Notes under the pieces: generated by a model
Seen by the model: the letters and a program-made list of their open reading frames with translations, nothing else
What the model was told of the DNA's origin: nothing
The model's database searches: none
Source: Phoenix dactylifera
Lineage: Eukaryota > Streptophyta > Magnoliopsida > Arecales > Arecaceae
Direction of reading: 5' to 3'
DNA length: 64,000 nt
NCBI RefSeq assembly: GCF_009389715.1
Contig: NC_052404.1
Location: 8,516,745-8,580,744 of the forward strand
Translations under genes and position numbers: made by a program
Part shown: positions 13,287 through 23,749 of the stretch, in pieces
Layout: each line of letters opens with the position of its first letter
Numbering within the stretch: the first letter of the stretch is position 1

Positions 13287-14669
13287 TGAAAGAGTAGATG
13301 CCCTATAAGCCAATCATTTGATGGGTTTCTCTTTGTAATCCTCCAAATCATGTACTTTGACACTCGATATATATCAATAAAGGCATTGTGTTTCATCATT
13401 TGCTGCTTATCTATTTTATTATTGGATGATGAACCCCATAAATTAGGACATTGATTTTAGGGTTATGATGAGATTATACCAGTGAGACCTAAAATCCTAA
13501 AATCCTAATTTAGAATATTCCCAGTCAAATTGGTATATTGAGTCGGGGATCAATATTACCGGAAAGACTGGCACATCTTATGTATGCTCAATGTAGAGGG
13601 TGATTGATCTCACAATCACTTGTGTCAGACACTAATACAAAGATGTGGGTGCTCATTAGAGGAATGAGTTCACTGAAATGACCAGCCATGAGAACATCTT
13701 ATGGATTCTTACTTAATTATCAAAAGATGGTTCTCATAGTGGGAGTTGTGCAAGTGATCCTTAGACCTGAGATCACCATGGTACCTTGTGCACTTGAAGC
13801 TATATTTTGGTTTACCCTCATTCACGACATTGCGTTGTGTACGGGGTATTCTGGATATGGTGGATTTTGTACGAAGGTTGTGAGTAGGTCAACAAGGAAT
13901 CAGTCACTTCTAGTAAGAGAAGGTAACATCCTACTTACTCTAATCTTATGATGATTCACGAAGCCTTTGATCAAAGCAAAATGAATATTAGAAAGAGTTT
14001 CTAATGTTTCATTGTTTGAATTATCATATAAAAGATTGAGAGAGACATGAATAAGTGATTGAGTTTGATATTGATCCATACTCGAGCACTTATTCAGGAT
14101 GTAGTATGACTGAGGGATTGAATTGCACAGTAACTTTCCACTGAAGGGTATGTTTGGATTTGTCCAATACATTCCTCATCTTCCGGGTAGACATGATACG
14201 TTGCTAGACGTCAATCATGTCTTGTGGGTTGATCGGATCAAAGAGTTTGATTAGATCAAAGCATCAGAAAGGTTCTGATTGCTAAGTCAGGTTTAGCACT
14301 AAATTGAACCTAAATTGGATTAGAGGTATTCTAATCAGGTTAGGTCAACTTGCACCTGCACCTACTGCTGGCTAAGATAAGGAACCCAATGGGTCACACA
14401 CAAGGGAATTGATCAAGGGTCTAATTGGATTAGATCATGTTTGCAAGATGAACATGCTAGCACGTGTTGCAAACCCTAGCTCCTGATTCAAATTAAATTC
14501 GAATATGATTCTTAGATTTGGTTGATCTAATATGATTAGATCATGACCTAATATGGGTTAGCCAAGAGTTGAAACCCATTTGGCTTTAATTAGACCTGAT
14601 TTGATTAGGTTTAATGTTTTCTTTAAGTTGGTTAAACCCAATTGGATTGGGTTTGATAGGGCCTTCACT

Positions 14670-15010
14670 TCTGGACCATTGGATCGCTTCCTGGATGAAG
14701 GATCTGGTCCACTGGTTGGCGCCTTCATCTGGACCATTGGATGGCTTCCTGGATGAAGGATCTGGTCCACTGGTTAGCGCCTGAATCTGGACCACTGGAT
14801 GGCTCTCTGGATGAAAGATCTGGACCGTTGCTCAGCGCCTGAATCTGGACCACTGGATGGCTCTCTGGATGAAAGATCTGGACCGTTGCTCAGCGCCTGA
14901 ATCTGGACCATCGGTGATGGCATCTTACTTCTGGACCATTGGATGGCACCCTGGATGATGATGTCTTGATCTGGACCATTAGATGGCACCTAGATCTGGA
15001 CCATTGGCTT
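14670..15010 (+). repeat. LTR minisatellite built on CTGGACCATTGGATGGC
   Basis: Seven or more variants of a CTGGACC(A/G)(T/C)TGG core, usually followed by CTGGATGAA, at about 58-66 bp spacing. Two consecutive copies are identical over 58 bp. The same array is at 22137-22477 in the 3' LTR. Repeats upstream of the transcription start of LTR elements often act as enhancers; here that is inference only. Confidence 0.75.
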
Positions 15011-15095
15011 TGGTTCACTGCATTTGGGCCCTTGGATCATCAGAATTTAAGAGGGAGATGTGAGAAAGAAGTTGATACACCCTTCTCCTTAGCAC

Positions 15096-15198
15096 CCCAT
15101 CATGATGGGATGCATCTCTTGGCACATGCCTCATCATGATGAGGTGTGTGGATGGGATGCATCCCTTTATGATGCATCCCTCCATCTCTTATAAATAG
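15096..15198 (+). promoter_or_regulatory. LTR promoter: three palindromes and a TATA box
   Basis: Perfect palindromes CCCATCATGATGGG (15096-15109), CCTCATCATGATGAGG (15129-15144) and GGGATGCATCCC (15154-15165) lie just upstream of TATAAATAG (15190-15198). Transcription would start about 30 bp downstream and define the U3/R border. The same block is at 22563-22665 in the 3' LTR. Confidence 0.65.
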
Positions 15199-15680
15199 GA
15201 GGTGCCTTGGGGTTCTAAAGATCATCCAAGAAAAAGCCTCTCCTTCTCTCTCCCTTATCCCTTCTTTCTTACAAGCCTCTCTCTTTTGTCCTAACCCAAG
15301 ACAAGAGGGTCTTCTTTAGGACAAAAAGGCTAGTGAATGTTTTAGAGGTAGAAAGGAAGAAGTGAAGGAAAATCAGCCAATTAAATCCTTTGGAAGGATT
15401 GAACAATTAGAATCAAGTTTTGGTGGAGCTAGAGTCTTGAACCAATTCCTGTGTGGATCAACATCGAAGGGTGAACATTTGGGCACCTTAGGACATCTTC
15501 AGACATATTGGATATAGCGTGATAGGTATTCTTCTATACCAAGATTATATTTTCTACATTATTTGGTTATACTATTAAGGTGATCTTGGCTTATTAGGGT
15601 TTCATATAATGGGTTTTATAAGAAAATTTTATAATCCCGTATCTTCCGCTGCGCCCTAGGGCACTGGGAAACCCTAACAG

Positions 15681-15693
15681 TGGTATCAGAGCC
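15681..15693 (+). other. Primer-binding site (initiator tRNA-Met type)
   Basis: TGGTATCAGAGCC begins one base after the 5' LTR. This is the well-known complement of the 3' end of plant initiator methionine tRNA used to prime minus-strand synthesis by copia elements. Confidence 0.93.
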
Positions 15694-15890
15694 ACCCTTA
15701 ATCAGTTTAACCAAATGATAATACATGCTATTATCTTGATGCTATGAGATAGCTAGGTTGTTTGTATGCATGATTAGTTTATGCTATGAGATAGTGTTAT
15801 ATTCATGTTGTAGCACAGTATAATTGCTAGTACTAAATTATAGAATATGCAATGAGACCAATATAGTAGTATGAAAACTTTGGGCTGACC

Positions 15891-16241
15891 CATTCTGGAA
15901 CAATCGACTCAGTTGGTGTCTAGGAAGGAAGCCACAGGTGGTTACTTAATTAGGACCTCACTCTCTGAGTGAGGGGTGCCTCCCACCTGCTTTCCTGGCC
16001 AATTATTTGATTGTCCTTTATGGTTGAGCTTAATGTTAGTAAGATACTATTATTTGAAAGCCCTCACTAAATTCATAATTAAGTCGTAGTGTTAATTGCT
16101 TTAAGCTGAGCCATTCTGAATCAATTGACTAAGTTGGTGTCTAGGAAAGAGGCTACAGGTGGTTATTTAATTAGGACCTTACTAAGTAAGGAGAGCCTCC
16201 CATCTGCTTACCTGGCCAACTATTTGATTGACCTCCATGGA
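15891..16241 (+). repeat. Duplicated stem-loop unit in the copia leader (possible packaging/dimerisation signal)
   Basis: Two diverged copies of a roughly 135-bp unit (15891-16022 and 16105-16241) share GTTGGTGTCTAGGAA, CAGGTGG, TTAATTAGGACC and TATTTGATTG. Each carries a hairpin: copy 1 CCTCACTC-TCT-GAGTGAGG (15956-15974), copy 2 CCTTACT-A-AGTAAGG (16177-16191). Each is also enclosed by an outer arm pair: CAGGTGG/CCACCTG at 15935-15941 and 15983-15989, CAGGTGG/CCATCTG at 16156-16162 and 16200-16206. The copies differ in sequence but keep the pairing. A role in RNA packaging or dimerisation is inferred from the position after the primer-binding site. Confidence 0.75.
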
Positions 16242-16317
16242 AAAGCTAATTGCTGATATAACACTATAAAGGTCCTTCCTTCATGCTTAGATATTATTAT
16301 GTCAATATCTACGCTAG

Positions 16318-16616
16318 CTTGTTGTGATTCCCACAAGGCTAGTATTAGGGATTGATATTGTAATATCTTGGTGCATATGATGCATATGGCATATTTTAAT
16401 ATGTTGCCTTGTTGTGATTCCCACAAGGGCAGCATTATTCAAATATGACTGTATAAAAATGAAGGGTTTGACTTAACTAGACACAATAGTTTGTTGTGAT
16501 TCCCACAAGACTATATGTGTGCTAGAGGACAGAATAAAGTTGGGAATTGCATGGGATACAATTGGAAAGAGTTTCCTACCTTTGAACTTATAAGGGCTTG
16601 TTGTGATTCCCACAAG
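16318..16616 (+). repeat. Four copies of a 20-bp motif in the copia leader
   Basis: CTTGTTGTGATTCCCACAAG occurs at 16318-16337, 16408-16427, 16490-16509 (first base T) and 16597-16616, separated by unrelated DNA. The motif has inverted ends (CTTGT...ACAAG) and could form a small hairpin in RNA. The flanks diverge while the core is kept, which suggests constraint or recent spread. Confidence 0.85.
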
Positions 16617-16815
16617 GTCTTTTATAAGGAATTTGGATCTCAACCCCACTAAGAAAATTAGTATTTTCTCGTTCATCATACTTGAGGGTTATGACATTCG
16701 ATAAAAATAGTGGGAGTAACAATTAGATAGAAGTCCTTGTCTGATTGAATACATGTCATCATGATTGGTCTGCTTATATTAGTGTTCTTTGTAATTATAG
16801 ATTAATTCTGCAAAA

Positions 16816-19800
16816 ATGGCATCTTCACTCTCACTTAGAGGTATCTTAGATACAAACAAATTGACTGGTCCCAACTATGTGGATTGGTTGAGAAATTTAA
16901 AGATTGTTCTCACACAAGAAAAACTTTCCTACATTCTTGAAACCCCTGACCTAGGGTCAGCAGGGGAAGATGCAACTGAGGAGGAATTGGCCACATATCG
17001 TATGTGGAAAAATGATAGTTTGACTGTCAAATGTATCATGCTTGCTTCTATGAATAATGAATTGCAGAGGCAGCATGATAGCATGGATACTCACTCCATA
17101 CTCCTTAACTTAAAGGAGTTATATGGTGAGCAGAGCAGAACTGCTAGATATGAGATATCTAAACAGTTGTTCCGTGCTAGAATGATCGAGGGATCATCTG
17201 TGCAAGACCACTGTTTAAAGGTTATAGACTTAATCACTCGATTAAGTCAACTTGGTTTTGCTATGGACAGTGAGCTCAGTCAGGATTTGATCCTGCAATC
17301 ACTACCCGACTCATTCTCGCAGTTTGTCGTGAATTATCACATGAACAAACTGAATTCCTCCCTGCCTGAGCTTCTAAATATGCTGAAAACAGCAGAGTCT
17401 CACATCAAGAAGGACAAGGGTCCGATCCTTCTTGTTGGTGAGAGCTCAAAGAAGAAGTCGGGCAACAAGGGTTCAAAGAAAAAACTAAACCCTAAGAGTC
17501 GCATCAAAAAGAAGAAGAGAAAGAAAATCTCTGGACCCGGTACCTGTTTCCACTGTGGCAAGACGGGGCATTGGAAAAGGAACTGCAAGAGCTTTCTTGC
17601 AAGTGTGAAGCCTGATGCAAGTGTTGCATCAAAAGGTATGTTTTTATTACATGCCAATATGACATTAAGTTCTTCTGATTCTAATTCATGGGTATTGGAT
17701 ACCGGTTGTGGTTTTCACATATGCAAATCTTTGTATGGACTGCAGAAAATTAGAAGTCTGAAGAAAGGTGACTTCGAGCTATATGGCGCTGGAGGAGAAT
17801 CCATCCAGGCTGAAGCTGTTGGCACCTACATACTGGAGCTACCCTCCGGAAAGTTCTTGAAGCTAGAAGACTGTTATTTTATGCCAAAAATCATTAGAAA
17901 TGTAATTTCAATTCCTTTGTTGCTTAAGAAAGGATTCGAAATAAATGGAAAGAGCAATGGTTGCTCTATTTCTTTATCTAATGAGTATTATTGTCATGGC
18001 ACTATGGAAAATGGTCTTTTAGTATTATGTCTTAATAATGTTATGTTTCATATTGGCAAAGATAATAAAAGAAAAAGAGAAAATATTAATAATACCCTCC
18101 TCTGGCATTACCGATTAGGTCATATTAGTGAGACAAGGTTACATAAGTTGTATAAAGATAAATTCTTTGACCCTTATGATTTTGAATCATTAGGAACTTG
18201 TGAATCTTGTCTTATGGGTAAAATGACCAAGTCTCCATTCTCGGGACATGGAGAAAGGGCAAGTGAGTTGTTAGAACTCGTACACACTGATGTGTGCGGT
18301 CCTATGTCAACTCAAGCTAGAGATGGATACTCTTACTTCATCACATTTACTGATGACTTATCAAGGTTCGGTTTTGTGTATCTAATGAAACATAAATCCG
18401 AAGCCTTTGATAAATTTAAAGAGTATCAAAGTATGGTCGAAAAACAAACTGGAAAGTGTATTAAAATCCTTCGATCTGATCGAGGAGGAGAATACCTTTC
18501 TAGTGAATTTTTAGACTATCTTAAATTAAAGGGTATACTCTCTGAATGGACACCTCCATATACGCCACAATTAAATGGTGTAGCTGAAAGAAGGAATCGT
18601 ACCTTATTAGATATGGTACGGTCCATGATGTGCTTCACAAATCTTCCAATTTTCTTTTGGGGACATGCCCTAGAAACTGCTGCATTACTATTAAATAGAG
18701 TACCATCTAAGTCTGTATCTAGCACTCCATATGAGATATGGAAAGGAAAGAAACCTAATCTTAAGTATCTTAAGATATGGGGTTGTCATGCTTATGTCAA
18801 AAGAAATTTTGGACATAAGCTAAGTGCTAGATCGGACAAATGTATATTTGTAGGTTATCCTAAAGACAGTTTAGGATATATCTTCTATGATCCTACCGAA
18901 CAAAAGGTATTTGTTGCTAGGCATGCCACTTTCTTGGAAAAAGAGTTTTTCTTAGAAAAAGGCAAGGATAGAAGAATTGAACTTGATGAAGTTCAAGACC
19001 TACAAGGTGAGACACATAATAATCCTCAACCAGATGTACCCATGGAAGAGGTACAACCACTACACACTACTCCTCTCCGAAGGTTAGAAAGAGTGCGAAA
19101 TGCACCTAAGAGGTATGGATTTATCATTGAGAATGATGAAGCCCACATCATTGATAACGATGACCCTCTGACCTATTCGGAAGCTGTCAAGAGTAGGGAC
19201 TCTGACAGATGGCTAGACGCCATGAAATCCGAGATAGATTCTATGTATACAAACCAAGTGTGGACTTTGGTTGATGCACCTGAGGGAGTGATTCCAATAG
19301 GGTGCAAATGGGTATACAAGAAGAAGATAGGAGCTGATGGCCAAGTAGAAACCTACAAGGCCAGGCCAGTGGCAAAAGGTTTCAGGCAAAAACAAGGCAT
19401 TGATTATGATGAAACTTTTTCGCCAGTAGCTATGCTCAAATCTATTCGGATTATCCTTGCTATAGCTGCATACTATGATTATGAGATATGGCAGATGGAT
19501 GTCAAAACCGCCTTTCTTAATGGTCACCTTGAGGAAGAGGTTTATATGACACAGCCAGAGGGATTTGTCTCAAAAGGGAGAGCAAATCAAGTATGTAGGC
19601 TTAAGAAATCCATTTATGGATTAAAGCAGGCATCTAGGAGTTGGAACATCCATTTTGATATGATAGTCAAAGAGTTTGCCTTCATTAAAAATATAGATGA
19701 ACCTTGTGTGTACAAGAAGACTAATGGGAGTGCTATTGTCTTCTTGATATTATATGTGGACGATATATTGGTCATTGGAAATGATGTTCCAATGATGCAA

Positions 19801-20739
19801 TCGGTCAAGACTTGGTTATCAAAGAAATTTTCCATGAAAGACTTGGGTGAAGCATCCTATATACTTGGTATAAGGATCTATAGAGATAGATCTAAAAGGA
19901 TGCTAGGTTTGTCCCAGTCTAGGTACATTGATAATGTGCTGAAGAGGTTCAGCATGGATGGAAGTAAGAAAGGTTTCTTACCCATAGGACATGGCATACA
20001 ACTCTCTAGGAAGATGTCTCCTAAGACATCTGAAGAGAGGACTAGAATGAGTTCTATTCCCTATGCTTCAGCAGTAGGGTCGATCATGTATGCTATGTTA
20101 TGTACCAGGCCTGATGTAGCTTATGCCTTAGGTATGGTAAGTAGATTTCAGGCAGATCCCGGGGAGGATCATTGGAAAATTGTGAAAAGCATTCTCAAAT
20201 ACTTGAGAAGGACTAGAGATGTTTTTCTGATTTATGGAGGATCAGAATTGAAACTAGAAGGTTATTCAGATTCTAGCTTTCAATCTGATCCAGATGATAG
20301 CAAGTCAATCTCTGGATATATCTTCACTTTGAATGGTGGAGCTGTGAGTTGGAAAAGTTCCAAACAGCAAACTGTAGCTGACTCAACCACTGAGGCAGAA
20401 TACATAGCTGTTAGTGAAGCTGCTAAGGAAGCAGTCTGGATGAAGAAGTTCATCACAGAGCTGGGTGTAGTTCCTGAGATTGTCGGACCAGTCCCAGTTT
20501 ATTGCGATAACACTGGAGCAGTTGCACAAGCTAAGGAACCAAGGTCTCATCATAGATCCAAGCACATTTTGAGACGCTTCCACCTTGTTCGAGAGATAAT
20601 CGAAAGACAAGACGTCAAGATTGAACGAGTAGACACAAAGAACAATATAGCAGACCCATTTACTAAAGCTCTACCACAGCAGCAATTCAATCGTCACCTC
20701 GATTGTATGGGGTTAAAATATAAGGGCGATTGGCTTTAG
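16816..20739 (+). CDS. Copia gag-pol polyprotein, intact, 1,307 aa
   Basis: One uninterrupted frame. The gag region (1-240, NKLTGPNYVDWLRN start) is followed by a basic patch and a CCHC zinc knuckle, CFHCGKTGHWKRNC, at 244-257. Protease: WVLDTGCGFHIC at 292-303. Integrase: a zinc-binding HHCC region (LLWHYRLGHI ... CESC), then the catalytic triad D492, D555, E591, an exact DD35E spacing. Reverse transcriptase: KTAFLNGHL and the YVDD box at 980-983. RNase H: STTEAEY and YCDNTGA blocks, ending at about 1300. The length is normal for plant copia. Two oddities: KARPVAKGF has Pro851 where plant copia usually has Leu, and the protease has Phe300 where DTGCGSH is usual. Each is a one-base change. 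The element may therefore be complete but weakened. The lineage is probably Tork-like, not settled. Confidence 0.97.
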   Translation: MASSLSLRGILDTNKLTGPNYVDWLRNLKIVLTQEKLSYILETPDLGSAGEDATEEELATYRMWKNDSLTVKCIMLASMNNELQRQHDSMDTHSILLNLKELYGEQSRTARYEISKQLFRARMIEGSSVQDHCLKVIDLITRLSQLGFAMDSELSQDLILQSLPDSFSQFVVNYHMNKLNSSLPELLNMLKTAESHIKKDKGPILLVGESSKKKSGNKGSKKKLNPKSRIKKKKRKKISGPGTCFHCGKTGHWKRNCKSFLASVKPDASVASKGMFLLHANMTLSSSDSNSWVLDTGCGFHICKSLYGLQKIRSLKKGDFELYGAGGESIQAEAVGTYILELPSGKFLKLEDCYFMPKIIRNVISIPLLLKKGFEINGKSNGCSISLSNEYYCHGTMENGLLVLCLNNVMFHIGKDNKRKRENINNTLLWHYRLGHISETRLHKLYKDKFFDPYDFESLGTCESCLMGKMTKSPFSGHGERASELLELVHTDVCGPMSTQARDGYSYFITFTDDLSRFGFVYLMKHKSEAFDKFKEYQSMVEKQTGKCIKILRSDRGGEYLSSEFLDYLKLKGILSEWTPPYTPQLNGVAERRNRTLLDMVRSMMCFTNLPIFFWGHALETAALLLNRVPSKSVSSTPYEIWKGKKPNLKYLKIWGCHAYVKRNFGHKLSARSDKCIFVGYPKDSLGYIFYDPTEQKVFVARHATFLEKEFFLEKGKDRRIELDEVQDLQGETHNNPQPDVPMEEVQPLHTTPLRRLERVRNAPKRYGFIIENDEAHIIDNDDPLTYSEAVKSRDSDRWLDAMKSEIDSMYTNQVWTLVDAPEGVIPIGCKWVYKKKIGADGQVETYKARPVAKGFRQKQGIDYDETFSPVAMLKSIRIILAIAAYYDYEIWQMDVKTAFLNGHLEEEVYMTQPEGFVSKGRANQVCRLKKSIYGLKQASRSWNIHFDMIVKEFAFIKNIDEPCVYKKTNGSAIVFLILYVDDILVIGNDVPMMQSVKTWLSKKFSMKDLGEASYILGIRIYRDRSKRMLGLSQSRYIDNVLKRFSMDGSKKGFLPIGHGIQLSRKMSPKTSEERTRMSSIPYASAVGSIMYAMLCTRPDVAYALGMVSRFQADPGEDHWKIVKSILKYLRRTRDVFLIYGGSELKLEGYSDSSFQSDPDDSKSISGYIFTLNGGAVSWKSSKQQTVADSTTEAEYIAVSEAAKEAVWMKKFITELGVVPEIVGPVPVYCDNTGAVAQAKEPRSHHRSKHILRRFHLVREIIERQDVKIERVDTKNNIADPFTKALPQQQFNRHLDCMGLKYKGDWL

Positions 20740-20742
20740 TGC

Positions 20743-20753
20743 AAGTGGGAGAT
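20743..20753 (+). other. Polypurine tract
   Basis: AAGTGGGAGAT directly precedes the 3' LTR and starts four bases after the gag-pol stop codon. It is the expected plus-strand primer site for a copia element. Confidence 0.8.
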
Positions 20754-23146
20754 TGAAAGAGTAGATGCCCTATAAGCCAATCATTTGATGGGTTTCTCTT
20801 TGTAATCCTCCAAATCATGTACTTTGACACTCGATATATATCAATAAAGGCATTGTGTTTCATCATTTGCTGCTTATCTATTTTATTATTGGATGATGAA
20901 CCCCATAAATTAGGACATTGATTTTAGGGTTATGATGAGATTATACCAGTGAGACCTAAAATCCTAAAATCCTAATTTAGAATATTCCCAGTCAAATTGG
21001 TATATTGAGTCGGGGATCAATATTACCGGAAAGACTGGCACATCTTATGTATGCTCAATGTAGAGGGTGATTGATCTCACAATCACTTGTGTCAGACACT
21101 AATACAAAGATGTGGGTGCTCATTAGAGGAATGAGTTCACTGAAATGACCAGCCATGAGAACATCTTATGGATTCTTACTTAATTATCAAAAGATGGTTC
21201 TCATAGTGGGAGTTGTGCAAGTGATCCTTAGACCTGAGATCACCATGGTACCTTGTGCACTTGAAGCTATATTTTGGTTTACCCTCATTCACGACATTGC
21301 GTTGTGTACGGGGTATTCTGGATATGGTGGATTTTGTACGAAGGTTGTGAGTAGGTCAACAAGGAATCAGTCACTTCTAGTAAGAGAAGGTAACATCCTA
21401 CTTACTCTAATCTTATGATGATTCACGAAGCCTTTGATCAAAGCAAAATGAATATTAGAAAGAGTTTCTAATGTTTCATTGTTTGAATTATCATATAAAA
21501 GATTGAGAGAGACATGAATAAGTGATTGAGTTTGATATTGATCCATACTCGAGCACTTATTCAGGATGTAGTATGACTGAGGGATTGAATTGCACAGTAA
21601 CTTTCCACTGAAGGGTATGTTTGGATTTGTCCAATACATTCCTCATCTTCCGGGTAGACATGATACGTTGCTAGACGTCAATCATGTCTTGTGGGTTGAT
21701 CGGATCAAAGAGTTTGATTAGATCAAAGCATCAGAAAGGTTCTGATTGCTAAGTCAGGTTTAGCACTAAATTGAACCTAAATTGGATTAGAGGTATTCTA
21801 ATCAGGTTAGGTCAACTTGCACCTGCACCTACTGCTGGCTAAGATAAGGAACCCAATGGGTCACACACAAGGGAATTGATCAAGGGTCTAATTGGATTAG
21901 ATCATGTTTGCAAGATGAACATGCTAGCACGTATTGCAAACCCTAGCTCCTGATTCAAATTAAATTCGAATATGATTCTTAGATTTGGTTGATCTAATAT
22001 GATTAGATCATGACCTAATATGGGTTAGCCAAGAGTTGAAACCCATTTGGCTTTAATTAGACCTGATTTGATTAGGTTTAATGTTTTCTTTAAGTTGGTT
22101 AAACCCAATTGGATTGGGTTTGATAGGGCCTTCACTTCTGGACCATTGGATCGCTTCCTGGATGAAGGATCTGGTCCACTGGTTGGCGCCTTCATCTGGA
22201 CCATTGGATGGCTTCCTGGATGAAGGATCTGGTCCACTGGTTAGCGCCTGAATCTGGACCACTGGATGGCTCTCTGGATGAAAGATCTGGACCGTTGCTC
22301 AGCGCCTGAATCTGGACCACTGGATGGCTCTCTGGATGAAAGATCTGGACCGTTGCTCAGCGCCTGAATCTGGACCATCGGTGATGGCATCTTACTTCTG
22401 GACCATTGGATGGCACCCTGGATGATGATGTCTTGATCTGGACCATTAGATGGCACCTAGATCTGGACCATTGGCTTTGGTTCACTGCATTTGGGCCCTT
22501 GGATCATCAGAATTTAAGAGGGAGATGTGAGAAAGAAGTTGATACACCCTTCTCCTTAGCACCCCATCATGATGGGATGCATCTCTTGGCACATGCCTCA
22601 TCATGATGAGGTGTGTGGATGGGATGCATCCCTTTATGATGCATCCCTCCATCTCTTATAAATAGGAGGTGCCTTGGGGTTCTAAAGATCATCCAAGAAA
22701 AAGCCTCTCCTTCTCTCTCCCTTATCCCTTCTTTCTTACAAGCCTCTCTCTTTTGTCCTAACCCAAGACAAGAGGGTCTTCTTTAGGACAAAAAGGCTAG
22801 TGAATGTTTTAGAGGTAGAAAGGAAGAAGTGAAGGAAAATCAGCCAATTAAATCCTTTGGAAGGATTGAACAATTAGAATCAAGTTTTGGTGGAGCTAGA
22901 GTCTTGAACCCATTCCTGTGTGGATCAACATCGAAGGGTGAACATTTGGGCACCTTAGGACATCTTCAGACATATTGGATATAGCGTGATAGGTATTCTT
23001 CTATACCAAGATTATATTTTCTACATTATTTGGTTATACTATTAAGGTGATCTTGGCTTATTAGGGTTTCATATAATGGGTTTTATAAGAAAATTTTATA
23101 ATCCCGTATCTTCCGCTGCGCCCTAGGGCACTGGGAAACCCTAACA
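20754..23146 (+). repeat. 3' LTR of the copia element
   Basis: Same length as the 5' LTR with a constant offset of 7,467 bp and no indels. I saw two substitutions (21933 and 22911). It contains the same minisatellite, palindromes and TATA box (22657-22665). It ends CCCTAACA and is followed by the target duplicate CTCCC. Confidence 0.97.
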
Positions 23147-23645
23147 CTCCCCATCCCCCACCTCCCCCCCCTCCTCCCCTCCACCTCCCCGTCCTCCCCC
23201 TCCACCTCCCCCTCCACCTCCCCGTCCTCCTCCTCCGCCTCCCCCCTCCTCCTCCGCCTCCCCCATCACCCCTCCCCCTCCTCCTCCTCCTCCCCATCCC
23301 CCACCTCCCCGTCCTCCTCCTCCGCCTCCTCCTCCTCCTCCTCCGCCTCCCCCATCACCCCTCCGCCTCGTCTTCCTCCCCCCCTCCCCCCTGCGCCCGC
23401 TTCCTCCCCCCCCCCTCCTCCCCTCCACCTCCCCGTCCTCCCCCTCCCCGTCCTCCCCCTCCACCTCCCCCTCCACCTCCCCGTCCTCCTCCTCCGCCTC
23501 CCCCCTCCTCCTCCGCCACCTCCTCTCACTCCTCTTCCCCCACCTCCCCGTCCTCCTTCCTCCTCCTCCCCATCCCCCACCTCCCCCTCCGCCTCCCCCC
23601 GCCTCCCCGTCCTCCTCTTCCGCCTCCCCCCTCCTCCTCCGCCGG
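23147..23645. repeat. CCT/CTC-rich tract, right part of the MULE interior
   Basis: Low-complexity pyrimidine DNA with internal duplications, including the block at 23257-23406 shared with 13129-13278. Apparent Gly/Arg-rich proteins on the minus strand are translation of (GGA)n. Confidence 0.8.
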
Positions 23646-23749
23646 CGAGGTGCTCGTTGCTCGGGAGATGGCCGGGGAGGTGCTTGAGGCGAGGTTTTTT
23701 GGGCGGAAGGGAGAAGCCGGCGGGTGTTTTGGAGGGGAAGAGCGGGGTG

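Larger units (their letters stand above)
13287..15679 (+). repeat. 5' LTR of the copia element
   Basis: Long LTR of 2,393 bp, TG...CA, ending CCCTAACA one base before the primer-binding site. It contains a block of related units around CTGGACCATTGGATGGC at 14670-15010, including two identical tandem 58-bp copies from about 14776. A palindrome-rich promoter follows, with TATAAATAG at 15190-15198. Short open frames inside are repeat shadows and encode nothing recognisable. Confidence 0.97.
13287..23146 (+). mobile_element. Complete Ty1/copia LTR retrotransposon, 9,860 bp, with TSD CTCCC
   Basis: A full-length element: LTR 13287-15679, primer-binding site, leader, single gag-pol frame, polypurine tract, LTR 20754-23146. 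The LTRs begin TG and end CA. The 5-bp target duplication CTCCC sits at 13282-13286 and 23147-23151. The domain order protease-integrase-RT-RNase H defines copia. The two 2,393-bp LTRs differ at only two positions (14466 G / 21933 A; 15444 A / 22911 C), so insertion was recent. It landed in the CCT tract inside the MULE and is the youngest layer of the nest. Confidence 0.97.

Noticed and set aside
12995..13399. Gly/Arg- and Pro-rich open frames on both strands
   Set aside because: Direct translation of the CCT trinucleotide tract in the MULE; they also run across the copia insertion junction.
13688..15139. Paired short ORFs repeated exactly at 21155-22606
   Set aside because: They lie inside the two LTRs and reflect the LTR sequence and its minisatellite, not genes.
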